Below are positions 1 to 11,410 of a DNA stretch of 42,704 nt, piece after piece. The stretch spans positions 1-42,704 of the forward strand of contig JAICXH010000012.1 in NCBI GenBank assembly GCA_025981645.1, written 5' to 3'. Under the pieces are notes generated by a model. It saw only the letters and a program-made list of their open reading frames with translations, searched no databases and had not been told where the DNA came from. The translations under genes were made by a program, and so were the position numbers. Every line of letters starts with the position of its first letter. Within the stretch, counting starts at the first letter, position 1. This stretch comes from Burkholderiales bacterium (GTDB lineage: Bacteria; Pseudomonadota; Gammaproteobacteria; Burkholderiales; Casimicrobiaceae).

Positions 1-530
1 GCCGACAGGAACTGGCTCGACACGTCGCCGCGAATCGGCACGCGGCCACCGGCGCGGCCGCCCGCGGGACCGATCGCGAGCGGCGGATAACCCTCGTTGC
101 CGAGATAGCGCACGTCGCAGCCGAGATGGCGCAGCGCGTCGACGAGATCGCCGATCGGCCGCTCGCGCATGCGCGCGACACCGTCGATCGTGTAGTCGCC
201 GCCTTGCATCGCGAGCACCGCGGTGAGCGACCTCACGGCGGTCCCGGCGTTGCCGAGCAGCAGCGCGGCGCGATCGACTGGAAAACGCCCGGCGGCACCG
301 ACAATGGTCCAGGCGCCCGCGCCGGCGTCGGGCTCGGGCCGCACGCCGAGCACGCGGAGCGCCTCGATCATTCGCGCGGGGTCGTCGGCTTCGAGAACCC
401 CGGTGAGCCGCGTCGTGCCGCGCGCAAGCGCAGCGAGCAGGAGCGCGCGATTGCTGATGCTCTTCGAGCCCGGGAGCGCGATCGTGCCGCGCGCGTGCGC
501 GAGCGGCGCGAGCTCGAGCGCGTCCGCCAT
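1..530 (-). CDS. aroA: 3-phosphoshikimate 1-carboxyvinyltransferase (EPSP synthase), partial
   Basis: Cytoplasmic enzyme that joins phosphoenolpyruvate to shikimate-3-phosphate in the shikimate pathway. The ATG lies at 530-528, and about 176 N-terminal residues are present before the window edge cuts the gene, so roughly the C-terminal 60% is missing. Residues 19-28 read LPGSKSISNR, the conserved N-terminal substrate-binding motif, with Lys23 as the PEP/S3P-contacting lysine. Residues 92-101 read LGNAGTAVRS-like, the family's second signature. It starts 2 bp after the tyrA stop, so it is the last visible member of the gyrA-serC-pheA-hisC-tyrA-aroA unit and is probably translated by reinitiation. 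No other family fits these motifs. Confidence 0.95.
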   Translation of the reverse strand, partial: MADALELAPLAHARGTIALPGSKSISNRALLLAALARGTTRLTGVLEADDPARMIEALRVLGVRPEPDAGAGAWTIVGAAGRFPVDRAALLLGNAGTAVRSLTAVLAMQGGDYTIDGVARMRERPIGDLVDALRHLGCDVRYLGNEGYPPLAIGPAGGRAGGRVPIRGDVSSQFLS

Positions 531-532
531 CG

Positions 533-1432
533 CTAGATCGCCGGCACGCCCTCGATCGCGCCGACGCCCGACTCGCCCCAGCTGCGGCGCACGTTCGCCG
601 CTCGCTCGAGCAGCGCTTCGATCGCGACGCCGTCGCCGTGAGCAATCGACAGCGACAGCGCATCGAGCGCCTGCCGGAACACGTCGATCTCCGATTCGAG
701 CGCATCGCGGTTGGCGAGCGCGATGTCGCGCCACATCTCGGGCGAGCTCGCCGCAATGCGGGTGAAATCGCGGAAGCCACCGCCGGCGTTCGCGAGGTAC
801 TCGGTGCTGTCCGGTCGCGAGGCGATCTCGTCGACGAGCAGGAACGCAAGCAGGTGCGGCAAGTGCGACACCGCGGCGAAGATGCGGTCGTGACGCGCGG
901 CATCGAGGCTTGCGACCCGCGCGCCGCACGCTGTCCAGAACTCCCCGGCTAGGCGCAATGCCGCGGGATCGGTCTCCGGCAGAGGCGTGACGATCACCTG
1001 CCTGCCGACATAGAGCGCGGCGCTCGCCGCCTCCGCGCCGGAGCGCTCGCTGCCGGCGATCGGGTGCGACGGAACGAAGCGGGGCAGATGCACGCCGAGC
1101 GTCGCACGCGCAGCGACGATCACGTCCTGCTTCGTACTGCCGGCGTCGACGACGACCGACCGCGGATCGAGCGCCGGTGCGAGTGCGGCGAACACGCTGC
1201 GGTTCTGCGCCATCGGCACCGCGACCAGCACGATGCGCGCGCCGGCGAGCTCGGACGACCAGGGCTCGTCGAACAAATAGCCGCGGTCGATCGCCCCGCG
1301 CGTACGCGCGGCATCTAGATTGGGGCGCGAACGGCCCACGCCGACGATCCGCCCCGTGACGCCCGATGCACGCAGCGCGAGCGCGCAGGAAGTGCCGATC
1401 AGGCCGGCGCCGACGACGACGAGCTCAGCCAT
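533..1432 (-). CDS. tyrA: prephenate dehydrogenase
   Basis: Oxidative decarboxylation of prephenate to 4-hydroxyphenylpyruvate in tyrosine synthesis. The protein is 299 aa. The N-terminal Rossmann fold has GAGLIG at residues 8-13. The prephenate dehydrogenase signature SHPIAGSERSG has His123, and the all-helical C-terminal domain contains HDRIFAAVSHLPHLLAF from residue 181. There is no chorismate mutase or ACT domain, so this is a stand-alone monofunctional enzyme. I chose the ATG at 1432 because it begins directly before the glycine-rich loop and overlaps the hisC stop by 8 bp (ATGGCTGA), as expected for translational coupling. A longer in-frame extension exists upstream but lies inside hisC and is not protein-like. 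Confidence 0.95.
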   Translation of the reverse strand: MAELVVVGAGLIGTSCALALRASGVTGRIVGVGRSRPNLDAARTRGAIDRGYLFDEPWSSELAGARIVLVAVPMAQNRSVFAALAPALDPRSVVVDAGSTKQDVIVAARATLGVHLPRFVPSHPIAGSERSGAEAASAALYVGRQVIVTPLPETDPAALRLAGEFWTACGARVASLDAARHDRIFAAVSHLPHLLAFLLVDEIASRPDSTEYLANAGGGFRDFTRIAASSPEMWRDIALANRDALESEIDVFRQALDALSLSIAHGDGVAIEALLERAANVRRSWGESGVGAIEGVPAI

Positions 1433-2576
1433 CGGCGCACCCGCGCGCCGCGGCCAGCGCCTCGCCCAGTGCGACAAGCAAACGCGCATTCTCCGCCGGG
1501 ATGCCGACGGTGATGCGCAACCATTCTGGCAGGCCGTAGTTGGCGACCGGACGGACGATGACGCCGCGCTCGAGCAGGGCTTGATAGACGTGCATGGCGT
1601 CGCCAACCCGGACCAGCACGAAGTTGCCGCGCGACGGCAGCCATTCGAGTCCGAGGGACGCGAATCCGTCCTCGAACGATCGCAGCCCCTCGCGATTGAT
1701 GCGCCTGCTCTCCTCGACGTACGTGGTGTCGGCGAGCGCGGCGAGCGCAGCGGCCTGTGCGATCGCGCTCACGTTGAACGGCTGCCTGACGCGGTTGAGC
1801 AGTGCTGCCACCTCAGCGTCCATCACGCCGTAGCCGATGCGCAGCCCGGCGAGGCCGAAGGCCTTCGAGAACGTTCGCGTGACGACGAGGTGCGGATGGC
1901 GACCGATCCAGCCGATCGCCGGTGATTGCTGCGCGGGTTCGAGGTAGTCGTCGTACGCCTCGTCGACGACGACGATGACGTCGCGCGGGACCGCCGCGAC
2001 GAAGGCTTCGACCGCCTCGGCGGCGAGCCAGGTGCCGGTGGGATTGTTCGGGTTCGCGATGAACACGATGCGCGTCTTGGGCGTGATCGCGTCGCGTATC
2101 GCAGCGAGGTCGTGACCGTACTGGCGCGCCGGGACCTCGACCCCGCGCGCGCCGCGCGCCTGCGTCGCGAGCGCGTAGACGATGAAGGCATGGCGCGAAT
2201 AAACGGTCTCGTCGCCTGGCCGCAGGAACGCCTGCGCGACGAGCTCGAGCACGTCGTTGCTGCCGTTGCCGAGAACGATTTCGTCGATCGAGTGCGAATG
2301 GCGCCGGGCGAGCGCCTGCTTCAGCGCGTAGCCGTTGCCGTCCGGATAGCGCTGCAGCTCGGCGGCAGCGCGGGCGATCGCCTCGCGCGCCTCGCGGCCC
2401 GGGCCGCGAGGATTCTCGTTCGACGCGAGCTTGACGATCGATGCCGGGTCGAGCCGAAGCTCGCGCGCAAGCTCTTCGATCGGCTTGCCGCCGACGTAGG
2501 GGGCGATCGCGCGGACGTACTCGGGCGCGCGGTGGATCGCGGGAACGTCGTGGTAGTCGCTGGTGATCGAAGACAT
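1425..2576 (-). CDS. hisC: histidinol-phosphate / aromatic aminotransferase
   Basis: Fold-type I PLP aminotransferase of 383 aa. RTFSKAFGLAGLRIGYG carries the PLP lysine at residue 238, VDEAYDDY the cofactor aspartate near 205, and ASNENPRGP (51-59) the substrate-side motif. Sequence places it with HisC. Its position between pheA and tyrA, away from any his operon, suggests a role in phenylalanine and tyrosine transamination, possibly alongside histidine synthesis; that role is inference. It starts 5 bp after the pheA stop and overlaps tyrA by 8 bp. A second copy inside a his operon elsewhere in the genome would support the aromatic assignment. Confidence 0.92.
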   Translation of the reverse strand: MSSITSDYHDVPAIHRAPEYVRAIAPYVGGKPIEELARELRLDPASIVKLASNENPRGPGREAREAIARAAAELQRYPDGNGYALKQALARRHSHSIDEIVLGNGSNDVLELVAQAFLRPGDETVYSRHAFIVYALATQARGARGVEVPARQYGHDLAAIRDAITPKTRIVFIANPNNPTGTWLAAEAVEAFVAAVPRDVIVVVDEAYDDYLEPAQQSPAIGWIGRHPHLVVTRTFSKAFGLAGLRIGYGVMDAEVAALLNRVRQPFNVSAIAQAAALAALADTTYVEESRRINREGLRSFEDGFASLGLEWLPSRGNFVLVRVGDAMHVYQALLERGVIVRPVANYGLPEWLRITVGIPAENARLLVALGEALAAARGCADG

Positions 2577-2581
2577 CGTAA

Positions 2582-3709
2582 TCAGGCCGGCGCCGCCGGG
2601 TACGAGCCCAGCAGGCGCAAAAACGGGGCGGCCGTCGCGAGCTCGCGCAGCGCCGCCGCAACCGGGGGATCGTCGCGATGCCCGGCGAGATCGACGAAGA
2701 ACAGATACTCCCACAGGCCGGTTCGCGCCGGGCGCGATTCGAAGCGCGTCATCGACACGCCGTGGGTGGCGAACGGCGCGAGCAGCGCATGCACCGCACC
2801 GGGCCGGTTCGGCGCCGACATCACGAGCGAGGTCTTGTCGTGGCCCGATGCCGGCACGCTCTGCCGGCCGAGCACCCAGAAGCGCGTCGAATTGTTCGGC
2901 TCGTCCTCGATATGCGAGGCGAGCACCGTGAGGCCGTAGATCGACGCGGCCACTTCGCCGGCGATCGCCGCAGCCCCTTCCTCGCCCGCGGCGACGCGCG
3001 CAGCCTCGGCGTTGCTCGAGACCGGCACGCACTGAGCGGCCGGGAGCCGGCGCGCGAGCCACTGCGAGCATTGCGCGAGTGACTGCGGGTGCGAGTACAC
3101 GCGAAAGACACCGTCGAGCGCGGCGGCGTTCGACAGCAGATTCTGCTGCACCCGCAGCTTGATCTCGCCGCAGATCGAAAGTTCCGTCGTGCACATCAGA
3201 TCGAGCGTACGGCCGACCGCGCCCTCGGTCGAGTTCTCGACGGGCACCACGGCATAATCGGCGCGCCCTCCCTCGCCGACGCGAAAGATCTCGTCGATCG
3301 TCACGCAGGGCAGCGCGTCGACATGCTCGCCGAACTGGCGCAGCACCGCCGCGTGGCTGAATGTTCCGGCCGGACCGAGGTAGGCGATGCGCAGCCTCTG
3401 CTCGAGCGCGAGGCACGCGGACATCACGCGGCGGAACACGCCGACGACCTGCTCGTCCGTCAGCGGGCCCGGGTTGCCGGCGGTGAGCCTCGCGAGCACT
3501 TCGGCCTCGCGCTCGGGGCGCCACGCCGGGCCCCCGCTGTCGGCCTTCAGTCCACCGATCGCGCGCGCGTGGGTCGCGCGCTCGTTCAACCGCGCGAGGA
3601 TCTCGCGGTCGATCGCGTCGATTGCGTCACGGTGCGCGCGCAGCGGCGCCTCTGAGTCGCCGCGCTCCGCCGGCGCGGCGGCAGGGGGGCCGGCCGGCGG
3701 CTCAGCCAT
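2582..3709 (-). CDS. pheA: bifunctional chorismate mutase / prephenate dehydratase (P-protein)
   Basis: Converts chorismate to prephenate and then phenylpyruvate in phenylalanine synthesis. The protein is 375 aa. An AroQ-type chorismate mutase helical domain spans about residues 24-100, preceded by an Ala/Pro-rich leader. The prephenate dehydratase domain starts at [15 protein letters not shown] (107-121) and runs to [10 protein letters not shown] (272-281). A C-terminal ACT domain (about 292-372) contains NRPGAVH and ESRP, the phenylalanine-sensing motifs of feedback-inhibited P-proteins. The gene overlaps the upstream serC by 8 bp with the same ATGGCTGA arrangement seen at hisC/tyrA. Inhibition by phenylalanine is likely from the intact ACT motifs. 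Confidence 0.95.
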   Translation of the reverse strand: MAEPPAGPPAAAPAERGDSEAPLRAHRDAIDAIDREILARLNERATHARAIGGLKADSGGPAWRPEREAEVLARLTAGNPGPLTDEQVVGVFRRVMSACLALEQRLRIAYLGPAGTFSHAAVLRQFGEHVDALPCVTIDEIFRVGEGGRADYAVVPVENSTEGAVGRTLDLMCTTELSICGEIKLRVQQNLLSNAAALDGVFRVYSHPQSLAQCSQWLARRLPAAQCVPVSSNAEAARVAAGEEGAAAIAGEVAASIYGLTVLASHIEDEPNNSTRFWVLGRQSVPASGHDKTSLVMSAPNRPGAVHALLAPFATHGVSMTRFESRPARTGLWEYLFFVDLAGHRDDPPVAAALRELATAAPFLRLLGSYPAAPA

Positions 3710-4787
3710 GCCTGCGCTCGAATTCGCGCATCCAGTCGACGAGCTCGGTCACGCCGGCCAGCGGCATCGCGTTGTAGATCGATGCGCGCATGCCGCCGAC
3801 GGCGCGGTGCCCCTTCAACTGAACCAGGCCGCGCTCGCGTGCGCCGGCGAGGAAGTCGGCGTCGAGTCGCGGGTCGGACAGGAAGAACGGCACATTCATC
3901 CGCGAGCGGTCGGATCGGGCGACCGGGTTGCGGTAGAAACCGCTGCGGTCGATCTCATTGTAGAGGGCGGCCGCCTTGGCGGTGTTCAGGCGCTCGATTG
4001 CCGCGAGCCCGCCCCCTTCGAGCAGCCATTCGAACGTTAGGCCAGCGAGGTAGATGCCGAAGGTCGGCGGCGTGTTGAACATCGAACCGGCCCCCGCCTG
4101 CACCGTGTAATCGAGCACCGACGGGCACGCGGTACGCGCGTGTCCGAGCAGATCTTCGCGGACGATCACCAGCGTGAGCCCCGCCGGGCCGATGTTCTTC
4201 TGCGCTCCGGCATAGATCAGGCCGAAGCGCGCGACGTCGAGCGGCCGCGACAGCAGGTGCGACGATGCATCAGCGACGAGTGGCGTGCTCCCGGTGTCGG
4301 GGAAGTCGAACCACTCGACGCCTGCAATCGTCTCGTTGCTCGTGATGTGCAGGTAGCTGGCGCCGGGCGAGCGCCGCCACGACGAAACCGCAGGGACCGA
4401 CGTGTAGCCTTCGGCGGCAGACGATCCGGCGACGTTGACGGTGCCGTACTTGCGCGCTTCGGCGATCGATTTCTGCGCCCAGTGTCCGCTGTCGATGTAA
4501 TCGGCAACGCCGCCTTCGCGGAGGAGATTCAGCGGTATGGCCGCGTTCTGCGCGAGCGCACCGCCCTGCAGGAACAGCACGCGGTAGCCGTCGGGAATGG
4601 CGAGCAGCGTACGCAGATCGCGCTCGGCCTTGTCGACGATCGCGCCGAAATCTTCGCTGCGATGGCTCATCTCCATCGCCGACATCCCGCGCCCGTGCCA
4701 GTCGAGGAGCTCCGCCTGTGCGCGAAGCAGTACCGGTTCCGGCAGCATCGCCGGTCCGGCGCTGAAGTTCCACACGCGGCGGGTCAA
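3702..4787 (-). CDS. serC: phosphoserine aminotransferase
   Basis: PLP enzyme converting 3-phosphohydroxypyruvate to phosphoserine; in many bacteria it also serves pyridoxal phosphate synthesis. The protein is 361 aa, typical for the family. It begins with the family's [11 protein letters not shown] motif. [10 protein letters not shown] carries the PLP lysine at residue 197, and [15 protein letters not shown] carries the aspartate. The start codon is TTG (4787-4785), preceded by GGAG four bases upstream; no ATG or GTG precedes the conserved N-terminus, so this non-ATG start is well supported. It lies 13 bp downstream of gyrA and overlaps pheA by 8 bp. Confidence 0.94.
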   Translation of the reverse strand: MTRRVWNFSAGPAMLPEPVLLRAQAELLDWHGRGMSAMEMSHRSEDFGAIVDKAERDLRTLLAIPDGYRVLFLQGGALAQNAAIPLNLLREGGVADYIDSGHWAQKSIAEARKYGTVNVAGSSAAEGYTSVPAVSSWRRSPGASYLHITSNETIAGVEWFDFPDTGSTPLVADASSHLLSRPLDVARFGLIYAGAQKNIGPAGLTLVIVREDLLGHARTACPSVLDYTVQAGAGSMFNTPPTFGIYLAGLTFEWLLEGGGLAAIERLNTAKAAALYNEIDRSGFYRNPVARSDRSRMNVPFFLSDPRLDADFLAGARERGLVQLKGHRAVGGMRASIYNAMPLAGVTELVDWMREFERRHG

Positions 4788-4800
4788 GGTGCTCCGGCGC

Positions 4801-7353
<2,553 letters not shown>

Positions 7354-7403
7354 GGATCGGGATGATTCCTTGCGTACGCGGGCGGGTGGAACGCAACTTC
7401 GGC

Positions 7404-7429
7404 AAAAGTGTGCCCGGGGGCGCACTTTT
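7404..7429. terminator. bidirectional terminator-like hairpin in the gyrA leader
   Basis: The arms AAAAGTGTGC (7404-7413) and GCGCACTTTT (7420-7429) are complementary over 10 bp with one T/G mismatch, around a six-base loop. Each strand ends in four T residues, giving an intrinsic-terminator shape in both directions. It lies 50 bp upstream of the gyrA start. It could be an attenuator, a terminator for stray transcription, or a protein site; the sequence alone does not decide. Confidence 0.45.
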
Positions 7430-7510
7430 CACCGCGGACGGCGCCCGGCCGGCCGGTATCCGGTGCGGGGATCGTCGCGAGAAGCGTCGGGAAGACGTTG
7501 AAAATACGCA

Positions 7511-7539
7511 ATTTTAGCACGCCGTTGTATCGCTGCTAC
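7511..7539 (-). promoter_or_regulatory. candidate gyrA promoter
   Basis: Read on the minus strand, TAAAAT at 7516-7511 matches five of six bases of a sigma-70 -10 element. GTAGCA lies 17 bases upstream as a weak -35. The leader would be about 150 bases and would include the hairpin at 7404-7429. Confidence 0.35.
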
Positions 7540-7576
7540 AGTCGGAACCGGCGCTGTCGGCGCGGGGGGGATTTCT

Positions 7577-7606
7577 TTGCTGGGGCCAAATCCAGCGTGG
7601 TATAGT
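7577..7606 (+). promoter_or_regulatory. candidate ompA promoter
   Basis: TATAGT at 7601-7606 matches five of six bases of the -10 consensus. TTGCTG at 7577-7582 is a partial -35 with an 18-base spacer. Transcription would start near 7613, leaving a leader of about 100 bases before the ATG at 7712, which is preceded by AAAGGGG at a spacing of eight. Confidence 0.5.
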
Positions 7607-7711
7607 CAAGCGCAGCAGAAAGGATTCGGCGCGTCAGCTAGTTAGCGCTGCACGCCAAGTCGTTGCCTCCGTAAGAAACCGGTTCAAAACCAAGTCAAAG
7701 GGGTGGAACAA

Positions 7712-8455
7712 ATGACTCGACGTCTTATCTCCGGGGTTGCCGCGGGGGTGCTCGCTGCGGCGCTTCTCGGCAGCGTTGCCACGCAAGCAAACGCCGCGTC
7801 CAGGGGTTTCGTGCCGGGCACCGCGGGTTGCGACGCGAAGGACTGCGCCTACGTCATCGACAGCTGGGGCAACAAGGACAATAACGTCGTGAAGAGCGGC
7901 ACCTACGGCGACGAGGGCAACCTGTGCTGGAGGACCGGATATTGGACGCCGAAGATGGCGATCGCCGCGTGCGATCCCGATCTCGTTCCCAAGCCCGCGC
8001 CCGTCGCCGCTGCTGCCCCGGCTCCCGCGCCCGCAGCCCCGGCGCCCGCCGCCGCCGCGCCCAAGGTGCAGAAGATCACGCTGGCGTCGAAGGCGCTGTT
8101 CGACTTCGACAAGGCGGTGCTGAAGCCCGAAGGCAAGGCCGCGATCGACAGCGAGATTCTCTCGAAGCTGGCTAGCGTCGAGAAGCTCGAGCTCGTGCTC
8201 GTGACCGGTCACACCGACCCGATCGGCACGCAGAAGTACAACCAGAAGCTGTCCGAGCGCCGCGCCGATGCCGTGCGCGACTACCTCGTCAGCAAGGGCG
8301 TGGCGAAGGACAAGATCGAAACGCTCGGCATGGGTAAGACGCAACCGCTGCCGAACGTGATCTGCCACCAGAAGAACTTCAAGGAGCGGGTCGCGTGCTA
8401 CGCGCCGGATCGTCGCGTCGAGATCGAAGTCAAGGGCGAAGCGGTCATGCACTGA
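7712..8455 (+). CDS. ompA: OmpA family peptidoglycan-associated protein
   Basis: Envelope protein of 247 aa. Residues 1-28 form a Sec signal peptide ending near QANA. A small domain of about 65 residues with four cysteines (GCDAKDC, LCW, AACDP) follows, then an Ala/Pro linker, then a C-terminal OmpA domain. That domain has LFDFDKAVLKPEGK, the conserved VTGHTDPIGTQKYNQKLSERR peptidoglycan-binding region, and RVEIEV. There is no eight-stranded barrel, so it is the short betaproteobacterial OmpA-like type rather than classical E. coli OmpA. I used the ATG at 7712 rather than the in-frame GTG nine bases earlier because of its Shine-Dalgarno spacing. A strong terminator follows at 8478. Confidence 0.9.
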   Translation: MTRRLISGVAAGVLAAALLGSVATQANAASRGFVPGTAGCDAKDCAYVIDSWGNKDNNVVKSGTYGDEGNLCWRTGYWTPKMAIAACDPDLVPKPAPVAAAAPAPAPAAPAPAAAAPKVQKITLASKALFDFDKAVLKPEGKAAIDSEILSKLASVEKLELVLVTGHTDPIGTQKYNQKLSERRADAVRDYLVSKGVAKDKIETLGMGKTQPLPNVICHQKNFKERVACYAPDRRVEIEVKGEAVMH

Positions 8456-8477
8456 ACGCCGCAGCCCGCCGTACATC

Positions 8478-8503
8478 AAGCCCCGCCTCGTGCGGGGCTT
8501 TTT
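8478..8503 (+). terminator. intrinsic terminator of ompA
   Basis: AAGCCCCGC (8478-8486) and GCGGGGCTT (8492-8500) form a perfect 9-bp GC-rich stem with a 5-base loop, continued by a T run to 8503. It lies 23 bp after the ompA stop and separates ompA from the mtaD unit. Confidence 0.9.
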
Positions 8504-8577
8504 GTTGTGTTGCCTGCTAAACTCGGTCGGCGCGGTCGCGTACTGCGGCGAAGCGCCACGATCCGATCGACCCTGCG

Positions 8578-9897
8578 ATGAACCGCCCTCCACGCGAGAT
8601 CGACCTGCGCATCGACGCGCGCTGGGTGATCGCCGTCGAGCCGGGCGGCGTTCTCGAGCGTCACGCGCTCATCGTCGACGATGGTCGCATCGTCGCGCTC
8701 TGCCCCCAGCACGACGCGGACGCCGCGTTCGCAGCCGCTGCGCGCGTCGCCTGCGACGAGCATGTGCTGATCCCGGGGCTCGTCAACGCGCATACGCATG
8801 CGGCAATGACGCTGCTGCGCGGTGTCGCCGACGACCTGCCGCTCGACACCTGGCTCGAGCGCTACATCTGGCCGCTCGAGGCGCGCTACGTCAGCGCCGA
8901 GTTCGTCCGTGACGGCGTCGAGCTCGCAGTGGCCGAGATGCTGTGCGGCGGCGTGACCTGCTTCAACGACATGTATTTCTTTCCCGACGCGACGGCCGCC
9001 GCGTGCGACGCCGCCGGAATGCGCGCGATGCTCGGATTGCCGGTGCTCGACTTCGCCACCGCATGGGCGCCAGACGCCGAAGGCTGCCTGCAACGCGGCT
9101 TCGAGGCGCGCGATCGATGGAAGCATTCGGCGCTCCTCGTCTTTGCGCTTGCGCCGCACGCGCCGTACACGGTCGGCGACCGGACCTGGGGAACGATCGT
9201 CACCTATGCGCGCCAGCTCGACCTGCCGATTCAGACGCACGTCGACGAGACGAGGCTCGAGGTCGAAAAATCGCTCGTGGCGACCGGCGAGACGCCGCTC
9301 GCGCGACTCGATCGCCTCGGTGCCACCGGTCCCGGCTTCATCGGGATCCACTGCGTTCACGTCGATTCCGCGGGGATCGAACTGCTCGCCAGACAGGGCT
9401 GTCATGTCGTTCACTGCCCGGCATCGAACATGAAGCTCGCGAGCGGCGTCGCTCCGGTCGCGGCGATGCTCGATCGCGGTGTGAACGTCGCGCTCGGCAC
9501 CGACGGCGCGGCGTCGAACAACCGCCTCGACCTCTTTTCGGAGATGCGTCTGGCCGGCCTGCTCGCGAAGGTCGTGTCGGGCGACGCGGCTGCGCTGCCC
9601 GCGGCGACGCTCCTGCACATGGCCACGCTCGGCGGCGCTCGCGCGCTCGGACTCGACCGCTCGATCGGATCGCTCGAAGTCGGCAAGGCGGCCGACGTCG
9701 TCGCCGTGCGCTTCGGCGACCCGGAAACGCTACCCGTGTTCGACCCGCGCGCCCATCTCGTTCACGCTGCGGGGCGCGAGCACGTCTCCGACGTCTGGGT
9801 CGCCGGTCGTCACCTGGTCAATCGCGGCGTCCTCACCACCGTCGATCGCGGCGCGGTTGCGGCGCGTGCGCGAAGCTGGCAGTCTCGGCTGCGCTGA
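8578..9897 (+). CDS. mtaD: 5-methylthioadenosine / S-adenosylhomocysteine deaminase
   Basis: Amidohydrolase of the TRZ/ATZ family, 439 aa, removing the 6-amino group of methylthioadenosine or related adenosines. Metal ligands are visible: NAHTH with His72 and His74, QTHVDE with His221, and LGTDGAASNN with Asp309. Its position directly before ubiG and gph matches the Pseudomonas arrangement in which the deaminase was characterised (established knowledge). A phosphorylase with a 6-oxopurine pocket at 18868 would use its product methylthioinosine, which strengthens the call. Deamination of guanine, chlorohydroxy-triazine or other adenosines cannot be excluded. ubiG starts 30 bp downstream, so they are probably co-transcribed. 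Confidence 0.85.
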   Translation: MNRPPREIDLRIDARWVIAVEPGGVLERHALIVDDGRIVALCPQHDADAAFAAAARVACDEHVLIPGLVNAHTHAAMTLLRGVADDLPLDTWLERYIWPLEARYVSAEFVRDGVELAVAEMLCGGVTCFNDMYFFPDATAAACDAAGMRAMLGLPVLDFATAWAPDAEGCLQRGFEARDRWKHSALLVFALAPHAPYTVGDRTWGTIVTYARQLDLPIQTHVDETRLEVEKSLVATGETPLARLDRLGATGPGFIGIHCVHVDSAGIELLARQGCHVVHCPASNMKLASGVAPVAAMLDRGVNVALGTDGAASNNRLDLFSEMRLAGLLAKVVSGDAAALPAATLLHMATLGGARALGLDRSIGSLEVGKAADVVAVRFGDPETLPVFDPRAHLVHAAGREHVSDVWVAGRHLVNRGVLTTVDRGAVAARARSWQSRLR

Positions 9898-9927
9898 TCG
9901 AACGTCCGACGCAACAACCCACTCGAC

Positions 9928-10692
9928 GTGAATCGACCATCTCCCGCTCCTGCCCACGTCGCTCCGGCTGCCACCCCCCCCGGCAACGCCGACCCCGCCG
10001 AGCTCGCCAAGTTTTCCGCACTCGCGCATCGCTGGTGGGATCCCGAGAGCGAGTTCAAGCCGCTGCACGACATCAATCCGCTGCGCGTCGCGTGGATCGA
10101 CGGCATCGCAGGCGGCCTGGCCGGGCGGCGCGCGCTCGACGTCGGCTGCGGCGGCGGTCTGCTGACCGAAGCGATGGCAGCGCGCGGCGCCGAGGCGACC
10201 GGCATCGACCTCGCGGAGAAGGCAATCGGCGTTGCGCGGTTGCACCAGCTCGAATCGGGCGCGCGAGTCGACTATCGATGCGTCGGCGCCGAGGAGCTCG
10301 CACGAGAGCTCCCGCAGGCATTCGACGTCGTGACCTGCCTCGAGCTCCTCGAACACGTGCCCGACCCCGCCTCGACGATCGACGCCTGCGCGAGGCTCGC
10401 GCGACCGGGTGGCTGCGTCGTGTTCTCGACGATCAACCGCAATCCGAAGTCGTACGCGTTCGCAATCCTCGGCGCCGAATACCTGCTGCGGCTGCTGCCG
10501 CGCGGGACACACGACTGGTCTCGCTTCCTGCGTCCGTCCGAGCTCGCCGCGCATGCGCGCCGCGCCGCCCTCGACCCGATCGCAATGACGGGTCTTGTGT
10601 ACAACCTGGTCTCGCGGCGCTACCGGCTCGATTCCGACGCATCGGTCAACTATCTCGCTGCGTTTCGGCGGGCGGGCGGCGATGACGCCTAG
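9928..10692 (+). CDS. ubiG: ubiquinone biosynthesis O-methyltransferase
   Basis: SAM-dependent enzyme performing both O-methylations in ubiquinone synthesis. The protein is 254 aa. It has LDVGCGGGLLTEAMA (69 onward), the glycine-rich SAM motif, and the UbiG signature KFSALAHRWWDPESEFKPLH near the N-terminus. VVFSTINRNPKSY and the HDWSRFLRPSEL region are also typical. The start is GTG at 9928, giving a short Ala/Pro-rich leader before the conserved region; no ATG is available at the right place. It overlaps gph by 11 bp (10682-10692), indicating translational coupling. The presence of ubiG shows a ubiquinone-based respiratory chain, the likely electron acceptor for the flavoprotein at 29683. 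Confidence 0.95.
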   Translation: MNRPSPAPAHVAPAATPPGNADPAELAKFSALAHRWWDPESEFKPLHDINPLRVAWIDGIAGGLAGRRALDVGCGGGLLTEAMAARGAEATGIDLAEKAIGVARLHQLESGARVDYRCVGAEELARELPQAFDVVTCLELLEHVPDPASTIDACARLARPGGCVVFSTINRNPKSYAFAILGAEYLLRLLPRGTHDWSRFLRPSELAAHARRAALDPIAMTGLVYNLVSRRYRLDSDASVNYLAAFRRAGGDDA

Positions 10693-11365
10693 CACGCAGC
10701 GGCTCGCAGTGTCGGCCGTGCTGTTCGACCTCGACGGAACGCTCGCGGATTCCGCGGGCGATCTCGCGTTCGCCGTCAACACGATGCGCGAGCGCCGCGG
10801 CCTCGCGCCGGTCGCCGTCGAGTCGCTGCGCCCGCATGCCTCGGCCGGCGCGCGCGGCCTGCTGGGATCGGGCATGGGGGTCGCTCCCGACGACCCGGAC
10901 TACCCGCTGCTTCGCGACGAGTTCCTCGCCAACTACGCGATCGGGCTCGCGCGGTGCACGCGGCTTTTCGAAGGCGTGCCCGAGCTTCTCGCAGCGCTCG
11001 ATGCGCGCCGATTGCCTTGGGGCATCGTCACCAACAAGGCGACGCGCTTCACGACGCCGGTGGTCGCCGCGCTCGGACTCTCCGCGCGCGCGGCGACCGT
11101 CGTGTCGGGGGATACCGCTTCGCACCCGAAGCCGCATCCGGAGCCGCTGCTGCACGCTGCCGCGGCGCTCGGCGTGCCGGCCGGGCTGTGCGTCTACGTC
11201 GGCGACGATCTGCGCGACGTCACCGCCGGCAACGCCGCCGGGATGGCGACGATCGTCGCCGGCTACGGGTACCTCGGCGGCGGCACCGATCCGGCGAGTT
11301 GGCCCGCAACGGGCTCGATCGACCACCCGCTCGATCTGCTCGACTGGCTGCCCGGTACCCCTTGA
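10682..11365 (+). CDS. gph: phosphoglycolate phosphatase
   Basis: HAD-superfamily hydrolase of 227 aa that removes phosphate from 2-phosphoglycolate, a product of DNA repair and of Rubisco oxygenation. FDLDGTLADS places the nucleophile at Asp16 and the acid/base at Asp18. GIVTNKATRF is motif II and VYVGDDLRDVTAGNAAG is the C-terminal Mg-binding motif. The ATG at 10682 overlaps the end of ubiG by 11 bp; longer in-frame extensions would run inside ubiG. Order and overlap with ubiG are conserved across beta- and gammaproteobacteria, supporting gph over other HAD phosphatases. Confidence 0.92.
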   Translation: MTPSTQRLAVSAVLFDLDGTLADSAGDLAFAVNTMRERRGLAPVAVESLRPHASAGARGLLGSGMGVAPDDPDYPLLRDEFLANYAIGLARCTRLFEGVPELLAALDARRLPWGIVTNKATRFTTPVVAALGLSARAATVVSGDTASHPKPHPEPLLHAAAALGVPAGLCVYVGDDLRDVTAGNAAGMATIVAGYGYLGGGTDPASWPATGSIDHPLDLLDWLPGTP

Positions 11366-11370
11366 CGCGG

Positions 11371-11388
11371 AGCGCGCGGGGTCGCGCT
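11371..11388. terminator. possible terminator hairpin between gph and gspC-like gene
   Basis: AGCGCG (11371-11376) and CGCGCT (11383-11388) pair perfectly around a six-base loop in the 45-bp gap between two convergent genes. There is no T run, so intrinsic termination is uncertain. Confidence 0.35.
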
Positions 11389-11410
11389 TCGTCTCGCCCG
11401 GCGTCGGCGC

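Larger units (their letters stand above)
7354..7711. other. divergent gyrA/ompA intergenic region
   Basis: This 358-bp gap separates two outward-facing genes. I see no plausible coding sequence in it. It contains candidate promoters for both directions, a terminator-like hairpin at 7404-7429 inside the presumed gyrA leader, and a G-run near 7563-7570. The AT-rich stretch around 7497-7535 is the least GC-rich part and is where the gyrA -10 candidate lies. Confidence 0.7.

Noticed and set aside
1425-3524. 699-codon frame extending hisC upstream through pheA
   Set aside because: Residues before the hisC ATG at 2576 are an out-of-frame reading of pheA, not a fusion.
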